From the NCBI GenBank assembly GCA_947685225.1, contig CANTUV010000002.1, positions 3,906,001-3,970,000 on the forward strand: a stretch of 64,000 bases of DNA. The letters run 5' to 3'. The notes under the pieces were generated by a model that was not told the origin of the DNA, ran no database searches, and saw only the letters and a list, made by a program, of their open reading frames with translations. Shown here one piece after another: positions 10,861 through 22,222 of this stretch (positions are counted from its first letter, which is position 1; every line of letters begins with the position of its first letter). Both the position numbers and the translations under genes were made by a program. Origin of the DNA: Garcia nutans (lineage: Eukaryota > Streptophyta > Magnoliopsida > Malpighiales > Euphorbiaceae).

Positions 10861-11528
10861 AGAACTTTAAATAGAAACAATAAGCCTTAATTTGTATCTT
10901 TACTTGCTTTATTTTTAGATTTGATTATGTAGTTTATTATATGCTTCAATGCTTGATTTATTTAATTAATCATGGATGAATGTTTATAATATATTTTGAT
11001 TGATGTTTAATATCTTTGATGAATGATTTATTTATGATGAATGGTTATTTAATTTTATCGATTTATTTTGATTTCTAAATGTTGTAAGAGGTATGTTTCC
11101 ACCTTGTGGATACCTCATTAATTAATTTCTATGTAATTTAAATTACTTTTATATTTTGGACCAATGTAAAGGGCATGTTTCTACCTTTTGGTGGGTGTCC
11201 TATTATGTTAGACATGAACGATGTAAGGACATGTTTTCATCATCGGATGGGTATCCATTTATTTGCTTCGCTTGGACATTGCTTTGATTTTAATATAATG
11301 ATGCTTTATTTCAATTGTTGCGTGTAATATGGATAATATTATTATATTTAAGAATTTTATAATATTAAGACCTGCAAAGGAGGCTGGTTCCAATGAACCG
11401 GGTGTCGTGGGGGTGTTGGGCCATTTCTCACCTTCCCCACACGTACCTAACTTTTCGAACCCAATTAGGGGATTGGGAATTCCTTAGGAATCTAGTCATC
11501 CACTCCTTTCTTTTTCCCGGCCCGTCCG

Positions 11529-11719
11529 GTTGGTGACTCCATTTTCTCCAGACTTAGGTACGTGTTCTCTAAGGTCTCGAGCCTAAACAGTGCCGAAGTC
11601 GCAAGAACCATTCCACCGAGAATGGGGGTGAAAATCCCCGCTCACATGGAGTGTCCAGTCTCTTTACTGTAAGAACAAGCTTATAATTAGTGAGATATGA
11701 AAAAAAAATTATTCCAGTA
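11529..11719 (+). mobile_element. PBS-like junction and leader of a Tat-like element
   Basis: TTGGTGACTCCA is followed by GC-richer sequence with GAAAATCCCCGCTCACATGG, typical of the leader after a Tat/Ogre 5' LTR. The LTR therefore has PPT-side sequence on its left and PBS-side sequence on its right. It runs into an unrelated gag relic at about 11720. Confidence 0.35.
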
Positions 11720-12145
11720 GATAGGCCCACTTGGGCATTTTTCCAGGAGGAGTTTAAAAAAATATATTAATGAAATTTACATATAGGAAAATTGTAGAGA
11801 GTTTTTATATTTGAAGCAAAGATAATTGTTTATGTCGGAATATGAAAGATAGTTTGTCCACCTCAACAAATATTATCCTGAGTTAGCTACTTATGAAGAA
11901 GAGAAATGTAAGTGATTTGAGTAGGGTTTTAATAATCAAATCTGTGTATATTTAGTGGCAATGAGAATTAAGGAGTTTTTTACTCTTGTCAACGCAGTTG
12001 TGGCCATAGAAAATAAAACTAAACAAGAGTAGAAAAGAAGAAAATGTCAAAGGAAAGGATCACCTAGTAAGCAACAACAAGGTGGTCAGAAAGGGTAGAG
12101 AAGTGTTCAAACACAGACACAAACAACAAGGTGGTTTCAGTTAAA
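11720..12145 (+). pseudogene. Chromovirus (Tekay/del-like) gag relic
   Basis: Broken frames give ITWAFFQEEFKK, then LATYEEEKCK, then ICVYLVAMRIKEFFTLVNAV and KRRKCQRKG. This order (W..F...F, then a Tyr-rich stretch, E-E-KC-FE-G, then V.L.I..F..LVNA) is the Retrotrans_gag capsid domain of plant Tekay/del-type elements. At least three in-frame stops and probable frameshifts are present, so it is inactive. It sits just after the Tat-like leader and just before LTR-like sequence, with no pol between, so it is probably an internally deleted remnant. Confidence 0.7.
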
Positions 12146-12225
12146 AGGCCCCAATCGAATTCGGATCTAATTAAAAAAAGACCCAAATCAACTCTAGTCT
12201 GATCCAAAAGCTAAATCAATTGGAC
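12146..12225. mobile_element. Left part of LTR-like host sequence interrupted by element A
   Basis: 80 bases continuing after 23829 once A and one TGGAC duplication are removed. Together they look like an older LTR (see 23830-24592), but no partner LTR is present. Confidence 0.4.
12221..12225. repeat. Target-site duplication of element A (left)
   Basis: TGGAC, repeated exactly at 23825-23829. A 5-bp duplication fits LTR-retrotransposon integration. Confidence 0.9.
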
Positions 12226-13824
12226 TGATGTTCGTCAATTCCACCAAATATAAATAACTAAATTAAACTGTAGAGATGGTGAATCCAGGTCGAACCCTAG
12301 AGACTGAAATTGTAATCTTGTGTTTGTGGAAGGGGGTTTTTTTTTTGTGATAACTGAATTTTAACAAATCAAAGAAAGGAAAACTGATTAAATAACTAAG
12401 GTTGTAAAGCAAATTGATTGAAAGTCAATTCAAGGTAATTTCCAATCCAATGCACACTTGATCATAGACAACTAATGATAAAATTTCTCTTTGAATACTT
12501 AACTAGAATTTATCAATGAGCATGATAAATCCTCAAACTTCTCTATTTTCATTAACTCGAGCCCAGCACCCTCATTAACTCTAATTATTAAATGATTGGG
12601 TATTAAGCAATCCCTTTCAATTTAATAAGAGCATTAAGAACTGGAAGCAGTTAAACTCGAACAATAATTTATGAAGCATAAACTATTTAATTCAATCCTA
12701 TTGTTTCTATAGAATATTACTGAAAAACTGTGATAATCAGTAACATCTAATTGTTACTAATATTCACCCTTTCATAACAATTACGGATTATGAAGGTTGA
12801 AATAGTAGTTAATCCTATCAAACACTTTACTAATAGGCCTTTTTAGCAAAGAACTTAATAAAATTAAATCAATTAAAACAATAATCAATAGATATTCAAA
12901 GAAGAAATACTCAATTCAAGATCAAGTCTCACAAATATACATGGATTATTAAATCCCTTGAATTGAACTAAAAGACTTAGCCACTCATGGCTTACAAAAA
13001 CTAAACAAAATTAAATTGAACCTCTGAATAGATGGTGAATGCCCCCTTGATCTCCCTCCCTGCTGCTCCTTATATTTCCTTTTGAAGAATAGAAAAGAAT
13101 CCCCAATTAATTAGGGATTTTTAGATGAAAAATATTATGTTCTGATCTTCCCCTGTTTTCGGCTCCCTCCTTTTCAAATATGGTTCTGAATTCTTCAACA
13201 ATTTTGAAAATCTCTTTCTCACGATTCTAATGAGCTAAGGCTCACTTGAAACCGAGCCTCACAGCTCCAGATATGACCTGAAAACCATAACAGCCCTCTC
13301 TGAATACGTTGTAGCAGAAACACCAACTTAACTGCAGTCTTTGACTCTCAAAACGACACCATTTCAATACGTGCTCTTCACGACATTTGTAGGGATGTCT
13401 TATAGGAGTCTAATGGGCCTGGGCTTGTCTTGTTTTGACACCTGGAGCTCCAGATATGAAGTCCACAGTAGAACAGGTCGTGCTTAGTTATATAGCACAT
13501 ATCTTTAAACTTCAGAGCTGAAATTGATCAATATTGAAACTGAATTAGCTTCTGGTTTCTCTTAAACAATTGTAAAACTCTATTTCATCTTTCCAACGCA
13601 TCAAACAGATTCCAATTTAAAGGTCTACAACCCCATATATCTCTGAAAAACCAAACAAGGGTCAAGATAACAAAAATGCTGAAATTTTACCAATTTAATT
13701 AAATTATTCCAAATGCAACTAAAATAATGTCTAATTGCTAAAAATTATCTAACAAAGTGAATTAAGCACACCCAAAAATGCATAATAATGTAGACAATAA
13801 AAGCACCAAATAATGCACATATCA
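12226..13824 (-). mobile_element. Element A: 3' LTR
   Basis: 1,599 bp, closely similar to 22223-23824 over its whole length with scattered substitutions. On the plus strand it opens TGATGTTCG and closes CACATATCA. It is next to the PPT on the element's internal side, so it is the 3' LTR. Confidence 0.95.
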
Positions 13825-13862
13825 AATTCCCCACACTTATCCCATGCTTGTCCTCAAGCATG
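13825..13862 (-). promoter_or_regulatory. Element A: 3' PPT and AGGA-loop hairpin (proximal module, copy 1)
   Basis: On the minus strand CATGCTTG, loop AGGA, CAAGCATG (8-bp stem, 13843-13862) is followed by GGATAAGTGTGGGGAATT, the polypurine tract adjoining the LTR. The module recurs at 16515 and, in different sequence, in B and C. Confidence 0.8.
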
Positions 13863-14794
13863 ACTCAAAACTCAAATTAACTCTATATAGGAGCCGCAAA
13901 CTTCACCTTAAAACTCAATCCAACATATGCAAGTTCTCTAAACAATTCAACAACACAATTGAGATCTCAACCATCAATATCATTCCATTATTATGAACAC
14001 AATTGAACAAGGTTACACTAAGAATTCACAAAGCACAAACTAATTCGAAATTTGAATCAACAACCATTTTATCGAGCAATTAACAAAGCGTCCAAAAATA
14101 CATTTTCATAGCTTCAATAATATAAAAACAAGTGAACGTCCATATACTCCCCTCCAAATCCCCTCTCCACTAATTTAGGACAAATCCCAACCTTGGATGA
14201 ATAGGTCTTTATTCAGGTAAGGCTAGGGTAAAGTTACGAATGAAAGGGATCATGTAAAGGCTAAGAAAAGATGAGAAAAATAAGTCTTTTAACAATCTAT
14301 TCAATAGAGCAATGCACAAACTAACTATAACTAATACCAAAGAATAAAAATTTTAACTTAAAAAAAAAAAACTTCGAACAAACTGAAATGAACAAATACC
14401 TTCTTTTTTTCTCTTTTCAATACTCTTCTTATTATTCTTGCTTTTTCTATTTTTTTTCATCTTTTCTATTTTTTTTGTTTTTTTTTCACTGATTTTTATT
14501 TTTCTAAACTTTTTTTTTCTTTTTCTCTTTTACTTTTCATGGAAAACTAAGACATCACAAAATTATTTTCAATTAAACTTGAAACAAAACACATGAACTC
14601 TTAAACCATTTACTCTCATGAATTAAAAACTAGACTAATTACAACTCAAATTCGAAGTCAAATATATACAAAACATAAATTATAATGACCATTTATTACA
14701 AACTAACTAAAACAAATGACTTAATTCTAATAACACATACATAAGCATACTCAACAACAACCTATAAGACTATTTCTCATTAAAGGGTGGTAGG

Positions 14795-15803
14795 CAGCGG
14801 CGGAACCAAGGGGGGGCTTGGGGGGTCTATTGCCCCCCCTTGGTTCCTATATACATATACATATACATATATATACATGTATATGTATATGTATATGTAT
14901 ATATATATAATTTATAATATTTATATAATTCCCCCCCCCCCCTAATTCATATGCATATGTATATCTATATTTATAAATACATAAAATTAATAATACTTGT
15001 ATAATTATCTCCTTGGTTCCTATATACATATACATATACATGTATATACAAATGTATATGTATAATTCTATATACATAAAATTAATAAAGCTTAAGTAAT
15101 ATAAAATTAATTTATAATATAATATAATATATAGTAGTTATATATATTTGTGTGTGTATGTATATTTATTTATTTTTTCTTTAAGATTAATTTTTAGTTT
15201 TTAATTTATTGTTTTGATAATGTTATTATTAAAATTATTTATCATTATTTTTTAATTTAAAGTTTAATTTTTTAGTTTTAGCGTATAGTTTTAATGATTA
15301 GATTAATTATTTTAGAATTTGATTATGAATTGGAATTTAAGTTTTGATTATTAGGTTACTTATTTTATAATTTGACTATGATATGAAATTAGAATTTAAA
15401 ATTTTATTATTAGTTTAATTATTTTACAATTTGGTTATGAATTGGGTTTAAAGTTTTGTGATTAAGTTAATTATTTTATAAAAAATATTCTATCATATAA
15501 ATTTATTAAAAATAATTAGTTTAAATACTTTTTTAAAAATATCTCAAAATATATATAAATATTATTTAAAAAATAATATATATTATGTAATTTTTGAAAA
15601 TAAAATTTAGATATTGAAATAAAAATAATAAAAATTTCAATAGTTTATTATTTAATATAAAAATAAAATTGAATATAAATATTAATACCAATTATTTGTA
15701 TTAATTTTTTAATATGAAAATAAAATTAAATATAAATTTGTGTGTATTTTTTTTTTGCTTGAAAATTTTGCCCCCCTTCGCCGGTGTCCTGGTTTTGCCA
15801 CTG
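14795..15803. mobile_element. Non-autonomous hAT-type DNA transposon
   Basis: 1,009 bp. The left end CAGCGGCGGAACCAAG and the inverted right end CAGTGGCAAAACCAGG form imperfect terminal inverted repeats beginning CAG. The flanks GTGGTAGG at 14787-14794 and 15804-15811 are an exact 8-bp duplication, the hAT hallmark. The second copy of the tandem duplication has one uninterrupted GTGGTAGG at the same place, giving the empty site. No transposase is encoded; the interior is AT-rich, with poly-C (about 14931-14942), TATACA microsatellite and a partial internal repeat of CTTGGTTCCTATATACA (about 14838 and 15012). Confidence 0.88.
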
Positions 15804-16514
15804 GTGGTAGGTAAAGAGCTTTTGGTTTATATGGCTATATTGTCGGCTAAGAAAAGATTTTAGAGTACGCATTCAGCATACTACATGGGCTAGAAGGGGA
15901 CAAGAGAATGGTAACGACTAGGTATGATAACATAAAGGATATAATGACGGCCAAAAGAACGCCCAAATCATTTCCAAAGTCAAAACCCATCCTAAAATAT
16001 TTCGCCTCGAGGGGATGTGAACGAGAGCTCTAGCATTCGTGAAGCTATCCTAAATTTTTTCTTCAAAAATTGCTCTCAAAAACACCTATCAAAAGAAACT
16101 AAGTTTGGAAAATAAATTTATAGAATCCAAAGTGTAAACAACTTCAACCAAGGTTCATAAGAGCAAGTTAATGGTCAATCTCAAGCTAAAACTCTCGCTC
16201 ACTAGTCTCATCAATTAAAGTTCTCATATATGTTAAACAAAGTAACAAAGGCAAAGCTCCCCTCTCTAGAGTTTCTAAGAGTTCCAAATCATGTTATAAA
16301 GACACCATAACCCCATTGAGTAAGTCCCAAAATCAGTTCAACACATCAAAATTTAAAAATTTTACTCAAATATACAATGAGATAAGTGGTTAAATGCAGT
16401 TTAGAAGCATTTTTTTCTCAAAACAATCAAAATTTACTTGAAAATTCAGCAGCATTATCATCACATGACGCATAAAAACCATCAAATAAAAACACCCCTA
16501 ATAGTAAAACCCTT

Positions 16515-18191
16515 AATTCCCCACACTTATCCCATGCTTGTCCTCAAGCATGACTCAAAACTCAAATTAACTCTATATAGGAGCCGCAAACTTCACCTTA
16601 AAACTCAATCCAACATATGCAAGTTCTCTAAACAATTCAACATCACAATTGAGATCTCAACCATCAATATCATTCCATTATTATGAACACAATTGAACAA
16701 GGTTACACTAAGAATTCACAAAGCACACACTAATTCGAAATATGAATCAACAACCATTTTATCGAGCAATTAACAAAGCGTCCAAAAATACATTTTCATA
16801 GCTTCAATAATATAAAAACAAGTGAACGTCCATATACTCCCCTCCAAATCCCCTCTCCACTAATGTAGGACAAATCCCAACCTTGGATCAATAGGTCTTT
16901 ATTCAGGTAAGGCTAGGGTAAAGTTACAAATGAAAGGGATCATGTAAAGGCTAAGAAAAGATGAGAAAAATAAGTCTTTTAACAATCTATTCAATAGAGC
17001 AATGCACAAACTAACTATAACTAATACCAAACAATAAAAATTTTAACTTTAAAAAAAAAAAACTTCTAACAAACTGAAATGAACAAATACCTTCTTTTTT
17101 TCTCTTTTCAATACTCTTCTTATTATTCTTGCTTTTTCTATTTTTTTTCATCTTTTCTATTTTTTTTTTGTTTTTTTTTCACTGATTTTTATTTTTCTAA
17201 ACTTTTTTTTTCTTTTTCTCTTTTACTTTTCATGGAAAACTAAGACATCACAAAATTATTTTCAATTAAACTTGAAACAAAACACATGAACTCTTAAACC
17301 ATTTACTCTCATGAATTAAAACTAGACTAATTACAACTCAAATTCGAAGTCAAATATATACAAAACATAAATTATAATGACCATTTATTACAAACTAACT
17401 AAAACAAATGACTTAATTCTAATAACACATACATAAGCATACTCAACAACAACCTATAAGACTATTTCTCATTAAAGGGTGGTAGGTAAAGAGCTTTTGG
17501 TTTATATGGCTATATTGTCGGCTACAAAAAGATTTTAGAGTACGCATTCAGCATACTACATGGGCTAGAAGGGGATGAGAGAACGGTAACGACTAGGTAT
17601 GATAACATAAAAGATATAATGACGGCCAAAAGAACACCCAAATCATTTCCAAAGTCAAAACCCATCCTAAAATATTTCTCCTCGAGGGGATGTGAACGAG
17701 AGCTCTAGCATTCGTGAAGCTATCCTAAATTTTTTCTTCAAAAATTGCTCTCAAAAACACCTATCAAAAGAAACTAAGTTTGCAAAATAAATTTATAGAA
17801 TCCAAAGTGTAAACAACTTCAACCAAGGTTCATAAGAGCAAGTTAATGGTCAATCTCAAGCTAAAACTCTCGCTCACTAGTCTCATCAATTAAAGTTCTC
17901 ATATATGTTAAACAAAGTAACAAAGGCAAAGCTCCCCTCTCTAGAGTTTCTAAGATTTCCAAATCATGTTATAAAGACACCATAACCCCATTGAGTAAGT
18001 CCCAAAATCAGTTCAACACATCAAAATTTAAAACTTTTACTCAAATATACCATGAGATAAGTGGTTAAATGCAGTTTAGAAGCATTTTTTTTTCTCAAAA
18101 CAATCAAAATTTACTTGAAAATTCAGCAGCATTATCATCACATGAAGCATAAAAACCATCAAATAAAAACACCCCTAATAGTAAAACCCTT
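16515..18191 (-). repeat. Tandem duplication in element A, copy 2
   Basis: 1,677 bp, uninterrupted. It repeats the PPT and AGGA-loop hairpin (stem arms 16533-16540 and 16545-16552). Open frames at 16438-16686 and 18061-18288 fall in both copies' low-complexity sequence and show no family resemblance. Confidence 0.93.
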
Positions 18192-18225
18192 CCCCACATT
18201 TATTTCACACATTGTTCTCAATGTG
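18192..18225 (-). promoter_or_regulatory. Element A: distal PPT-like tract and hairpin
   Basis: On the minus strand CACATTG, loop AGAA, CAATGTG (7-bp stem, 18208-18225) is followed by an AAATGTGGGGA tract. Its stem is the CATTG type seen in the distal modules of B and C, not the GCTTG type of the LTR-adjacent module. Confidence 0.65.
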
Positions 18226-19765
18226 GACAAAACACTTTCCGACACAAGGAGGAGGGTAACAAATGAACAAAAAGAAAGGAGTGAGTAAATGAATACTGCC
18301 CTGTTTGCTGAAAATCCAATTGTCAACTTACTTGTTGTTTCACCTCCTGTATCTCACAAACGCTAATTGGCATAACCTGTTACTACCTTTTCCATTACAA
18401 GCAAGAGATAGGCCATAGAGTTATAAAATTTAAGCATCATCCCAGCTGAATCATTTATATGGCACAATCCAATAAAATTGGATATATCATAAGAATAAAA
18501 TTGGGATAATAAACTAAACCTATTTCTTGAAAACATCACAAAAGTCCAGCAACTTCTAAAAATTTAAGTTCTAGGCTTCTAGCTAACAAAAATCCTAAAT
18601 CAATTATATAGCCAATTCAAGCAAAACATGTTGTTGTAACAACAATCTAATCTCAGAAGCAATTTTAATTCTTTAGAAATCTGAACAGACTTAAAGCTTA
18701 ATTTGCTAACCAAACCACCCACCATTCAGCAATGCAACATGATTTCAACAGGGCAATTCTTTATTTGTAACCAACATTCTCAAACCAAATTATGGAGCAA
18801 ATATCCAAGATTAATTGCTAAAATAAAACATTGCTATAACAGCAGCAGAAAGAATGACTCATGAAAATAGCAGAAATCGCAGCAGGACAATTATTAAGTA
18901 GGTCATTCAAGCAAAGTTGTCAACTCATCAAGGATCAATCATCACAACAAATTGGCAAAACTTGTGGCAGAGAAACCGTGAAAAACATACCTGGGTGTGA
19001 ACAGAAATGAATTAAATCAGAGTGAAGAAGATGAGTAAGCACATACCTCAAATTTTTTCTGTTGTTAGCTCAGAGAAATAGCGACTAATCACCAATTTTT
19101 GAAGAGCTGGTGGTTCGACACCTAAAAATTGAGGAAGAAGGTGTGTGGTGGTCTGAAATTGCAGAGGTTGGAGCCAATTGGGTTTGGGTTTTTTTTTTTT
19201 TTATTCCGACGGTGTGTGAAGGTGTAGGGGGGGTTACGCTTAACTTAGGGATTCTGAACCTAAATTAATCGCGAGAAAGGGAAATTTGATGGGAGTTAGC
19301 AGGTGGCTTGCGTCTCAGCCGATGGAAGTGGTGCGGTGGGTGTTGCTGTCCGTCGGCAGTGGTGAAAAGGTGGAGTTTCGAAGTGAAGAGAAGATGAAAA
19401 TAAATTTTTTCTTGTTTCTCCTCTGTAACAACTAAAGACAAAAGGTAAATAATTAAAGACCACCGTAAAAGAAAGACTAGCATTTAACCCTGCTCTGAAA
19501 TTGTAAAATAAAATAAAATAAAAATCTTACCACACTAACACCACCATTAAAAACACAATCTGAAACATCACCATTAAAAACATACTATGAACTTAAACAC
19601 TCACCCAGAACTTAAACACTCACCCAGAATCTACACAGGTTAAAGGAGGAAGAAGATGACACTGTTCATTTTTATTTTTATTTTTTCAAATTTTAAATTT
19701 AATTTTAAATGAAAAGTAAAATAAAACAGAATAAAACAAAATTCAAGCTTAGGTAAGCTTATTCT
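18226..19765 (-). mobile_element. Element A: non-coding region between distal module and protease
   Basis: 1.5 kb where B and C carry ORF3. No homologous frame is visible; a 72-codon frame at 19265-19483 has no recognisable motif. I infer ORF3 was lost or never present in A. Confidence 0.6.
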
Positions 19766-19812
19766 GGGTTGCCTCCCAAAAAGCGCCTTTGTTTAACGTC
19801 GTTAGCTCGACA
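19766..19812 (-). promoter_or_regulatory. Conserved post-protease block (GGGAGGCAACCC)
   Basis: On the minus strand TGTCGAGCTAACGACGTTAAA is followed after a few bases by GCGC, then TTGGGAGGCAACCC. The same block lies just after integrase in C (43052-43097), although A has no pol. Its place is therefore the start of the region after the polyprotein, not a coding motif. Confidence 0.7.
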
Positions 19813-19914
19813 TAGTCACAGCAACAAATCACTTATTCCTTGCAAAATCAATCTTGTGCAAAGGCTAAAAACAAATTATGCACAATTATATCAACTCAAT
19901 TAATAGAAAACAGT

Positions 19915-22113
19915 TCAAGTAGGTGTTTCATAACATCCAAAAACATTAAATTTCACAATTTCTCCATCAAATTCCATTGTTAAAGTACCACAATCCACAT
20001 CAATTTTTGTTTTGGAAGTCTTTAAGAAAGGCCTTCCAAATAAAATTAGAGCTGAATTTGATGTAGGAACACAATCTTCCATATCCAAAATGTAAAAATC
20101 TGCAGGAAAAATTAGTTCTCCAATCTGTACTAAAACATCCTCAACTACATCTATGGTATAAACATTTGAACGATCAGCTAATTCAATAATAACACCAGTT
20201 TCTTTTAGAGGTCCCAAATTCAAAGTTTGAAAAACTGAAAATGACATGACACTAATTGATGCCCCTAAATCAGCCATTGCACGTTCAAATTTAGAATTTC
20301 CTATCCTATAAGGTATAGAAAATGAACCTGGATCCTTACACTTAGGGGGTATTTTTCTTTGAATAAGTGCTGACACACTTTCCCCAACATGTACCTTTTC
20401 ATTATTCCGCAACTTACGCCTTGTAATGCACAACTCTTTAAGGAATTTAGCATACCTGGGTATTTGCTTGATCACCTCAAGTAAAGGTATATTCACCTCT
20501 ACTTTCTTGAAAATCTCCAAGATATCCTTCTCTTGTTCTTCCTTCTTTGTCTTAGCCAACCTACTAGGAAAGGGAGGAGGGACAACAAAATTATTAGCCT
20601 TATTAATTTGAGGTTCAGAATTTACCTCCACATCAGGAACATCGGTCTTCTCTACACCTTGCTGCTGCTTCTTTTTTGTTGACTCATGAACAGCTTGACT
20701 ATCCACTTCTTTTCCACTTCGCAATATCATCGTACTAACATTTTCCCTATGATTAATCACTGTTTGTGAGGGAAGCTTACCAGAATTCTGAGCTTCAAGT
20801 TTGCTCACCGACGAAGCTAATTGACCAATTTGCTTCTCTATATTATGAATACTAGTCCTAGTTTCCTGCTGAAACTGTTGGGTGTTAGTAGCCAAAGCTT
20901 TAAAAATTTCATCAAGTGACATACCTTGATTTTGGGAAGAGGAAGATGGTTGATTCACTTGAGGTCTTTGCTCCTGGTAGCGACCCTGCATTGGCTGATT
21001 CCCGTAGCTAAAATTCTGATGGTCTTGCCATCCCAGATTATAAGAATTAGAATAGGGATCATATCTGTGTTGCTGCTGCCCAAAATTTCCTACTGCATTG
21101 GCTTACTGCACTAGTTCATCCTCTTGAAGTGTAGGACACATATCAGTCGCATGACCAGGAACCATGCAGATTCCACACATTTTAACAGCAATTTGTCTAA
21201 CCAAAGAAGTTAAATCTGAAATTTGCTTCTCTAAATTAGATGTACTTACCTCATGAACCTTCCTAGGTGTGTGGTCCATTCTTGTTCCAAACTGTTGAGA
21301 GTTTGCTGCCATATTTGCAATTAATATCCTTGCATCTTCGGGTGTCTTGTCAACCAAAGCACCTCCACTAGCAGCATCTATCATATTACGCTCCATCGGC
21401 ATAAGCCCCTCATAAAAATATTGAATCAACAGCTGCTCACTTATTTGATGATGGGGACAGCTTGCACAAAGCTTCTTAAAATGCTCCCAATACTCATATA
21501 GACTCTCTTCATTGGACTGCCGAATGCCACATAAATCCTTCCTTATGTTGGCAGCCCGAGAAGCAGGAAAATACTTCTCCAAAAACATTCTCTTCATCTC
21601 ATTCCATGAATTAATCGATCTGGAAGGAAGGTAATATAACTAGTCCTTAGCTTTGTCTTCCAATGAGAAAGGAAAAGCTCGAAGCTTAATCTGCTCTTCC
21701 GAAACACTTTGAGGCTTCATGCTGGAACATACCACATGAAGCTCCTTCAAATGCTTATGTGGATCCTCACCTGAAAGTCCATGAAATTTAGGCAATAAAT
21801 GTATTAGACCATATTTTAATTCAAAAGCAACATCTAAAGTAGGAAATTGAATGCATAAAGGTTGTTGATTTAAATCAGGTGTAACCAATTCTTTCAAAGT
21901 TCTGGCTGCCATGGTTTCAATCTCAGGATCCAAATCAGAATTTGAAACTGATTCCCGTGGAGAATTGTGTATACTATCTGTAATCGTCCGTTCAGATGAA
22001 TATTGGCTAGAATTAGCTTCCTTAGCTAATTTAGCTAATTTCCTCAAACGCCTAGCTGTTTTCTCTACTTTAGGATCAAAGAGAATTTCACCCGATTGAG
22101 AGCTTCTAGTCAT
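19915..22113 (-). pseudogene. Element A gag-protease polyprotein (two in-frame stops)
   Basis: One frame in three open pieces: 22113-21640, 21597-21103 and 20991-19915. The first ATG that begins a gag-like sequence is MTRSSQSGEILFDP. The capsid part has MKRMFLEKYFPASRA, a Y-E-x-W-x-x-F-K-x-L-C-x-x-C-P-H-H segment and FYEGL, the Retrotrans_gag core; a knuckle-like CGICMVPGHATDMC follows. The last piece (358 codons) has a proline-rich linker and then an aspartic protease with ADLGASISVM near residue 238 and ILFGRPFL near 318; DLGA replaces the usual DTGA, as is normal in Athila-type elements. Breaks: TAG at 21640 where relatives have Trp, and TAA next to 21103. The frame ends after the protease; no pol follows. 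Confidence 0.88.
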
Positions 22114-22198
22114 AAACCAAACCTGAAATAACAGCACTAAAGAAAGGTAAAATAGAAACTGAATTAAAATAAAAACACAAAAATTAACAAACTTTCAA

Positions 22199-22216
22199 TC
22201 CCCAGCAACGGCGCCA
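22199..22216 (-). promoter_or_regulatory. Primer binding site of element A (tRNA-Asp type)
   Basis: On the plus strand TCCCCAGCAACGGCGCCA matches the 3' end of plant tRNA-Asp at 17 of 18 positions. It lies 6 bases inside the 5' LTR. tRNA-Asp priming is typical of Athila-type elements. Confidence 0.88.
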
Positions 22217-22222
22217 AAAATT

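Larger units (their letters stand above)
9446..11528 (+). mobile_element. Tat/Ogre-like LTR (approximate right end)
   Basis: It begins after the PPT, with the canonical TG changed to TA. It holds strong inverted repeats (9604-9677), a long degenerate CCCTAAA-like tract (10140-10860) and a GC-richer 3' part from about 11370. The right end is placed before TTGGTGACTCC, which resembles the TGGCGACTCC primer site of Tat/Ogre elements. There is no second copy in the window to confirm the ends. Confidence 0.5.
13825..16514 (-). repeat. Tandem duplication in element A, copy 1 (contains a hAT insertion)
   Basis: Starting at the LTR junction (AATTCCCCACAC) and ending GTAAAACCCTT, this copy is about 1,673 bp after removing the hAT element and one target duplication. 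It matches 16515-18191 with few substitutions. It is non-coding and T-rich near 14400-14530. The duplicated unit includes the PPT and hairpin. Confidence 0.93.

Noticed and set aside
14847..15077. 76-codon frame inside the hAT element
   Set aside because: Made of ATACAT microsatellite; no transposase motif.
14786..15811. Reading the 1 kb insertion as a Mutator-like element with a 9-bp duplication GGTGGTAGG
   Set aside because: If the element ends in CTG to match its CAG start, the duplication is 8 bp, which fits hAT and gives better terminal repeats. The shared G is ambiguous.
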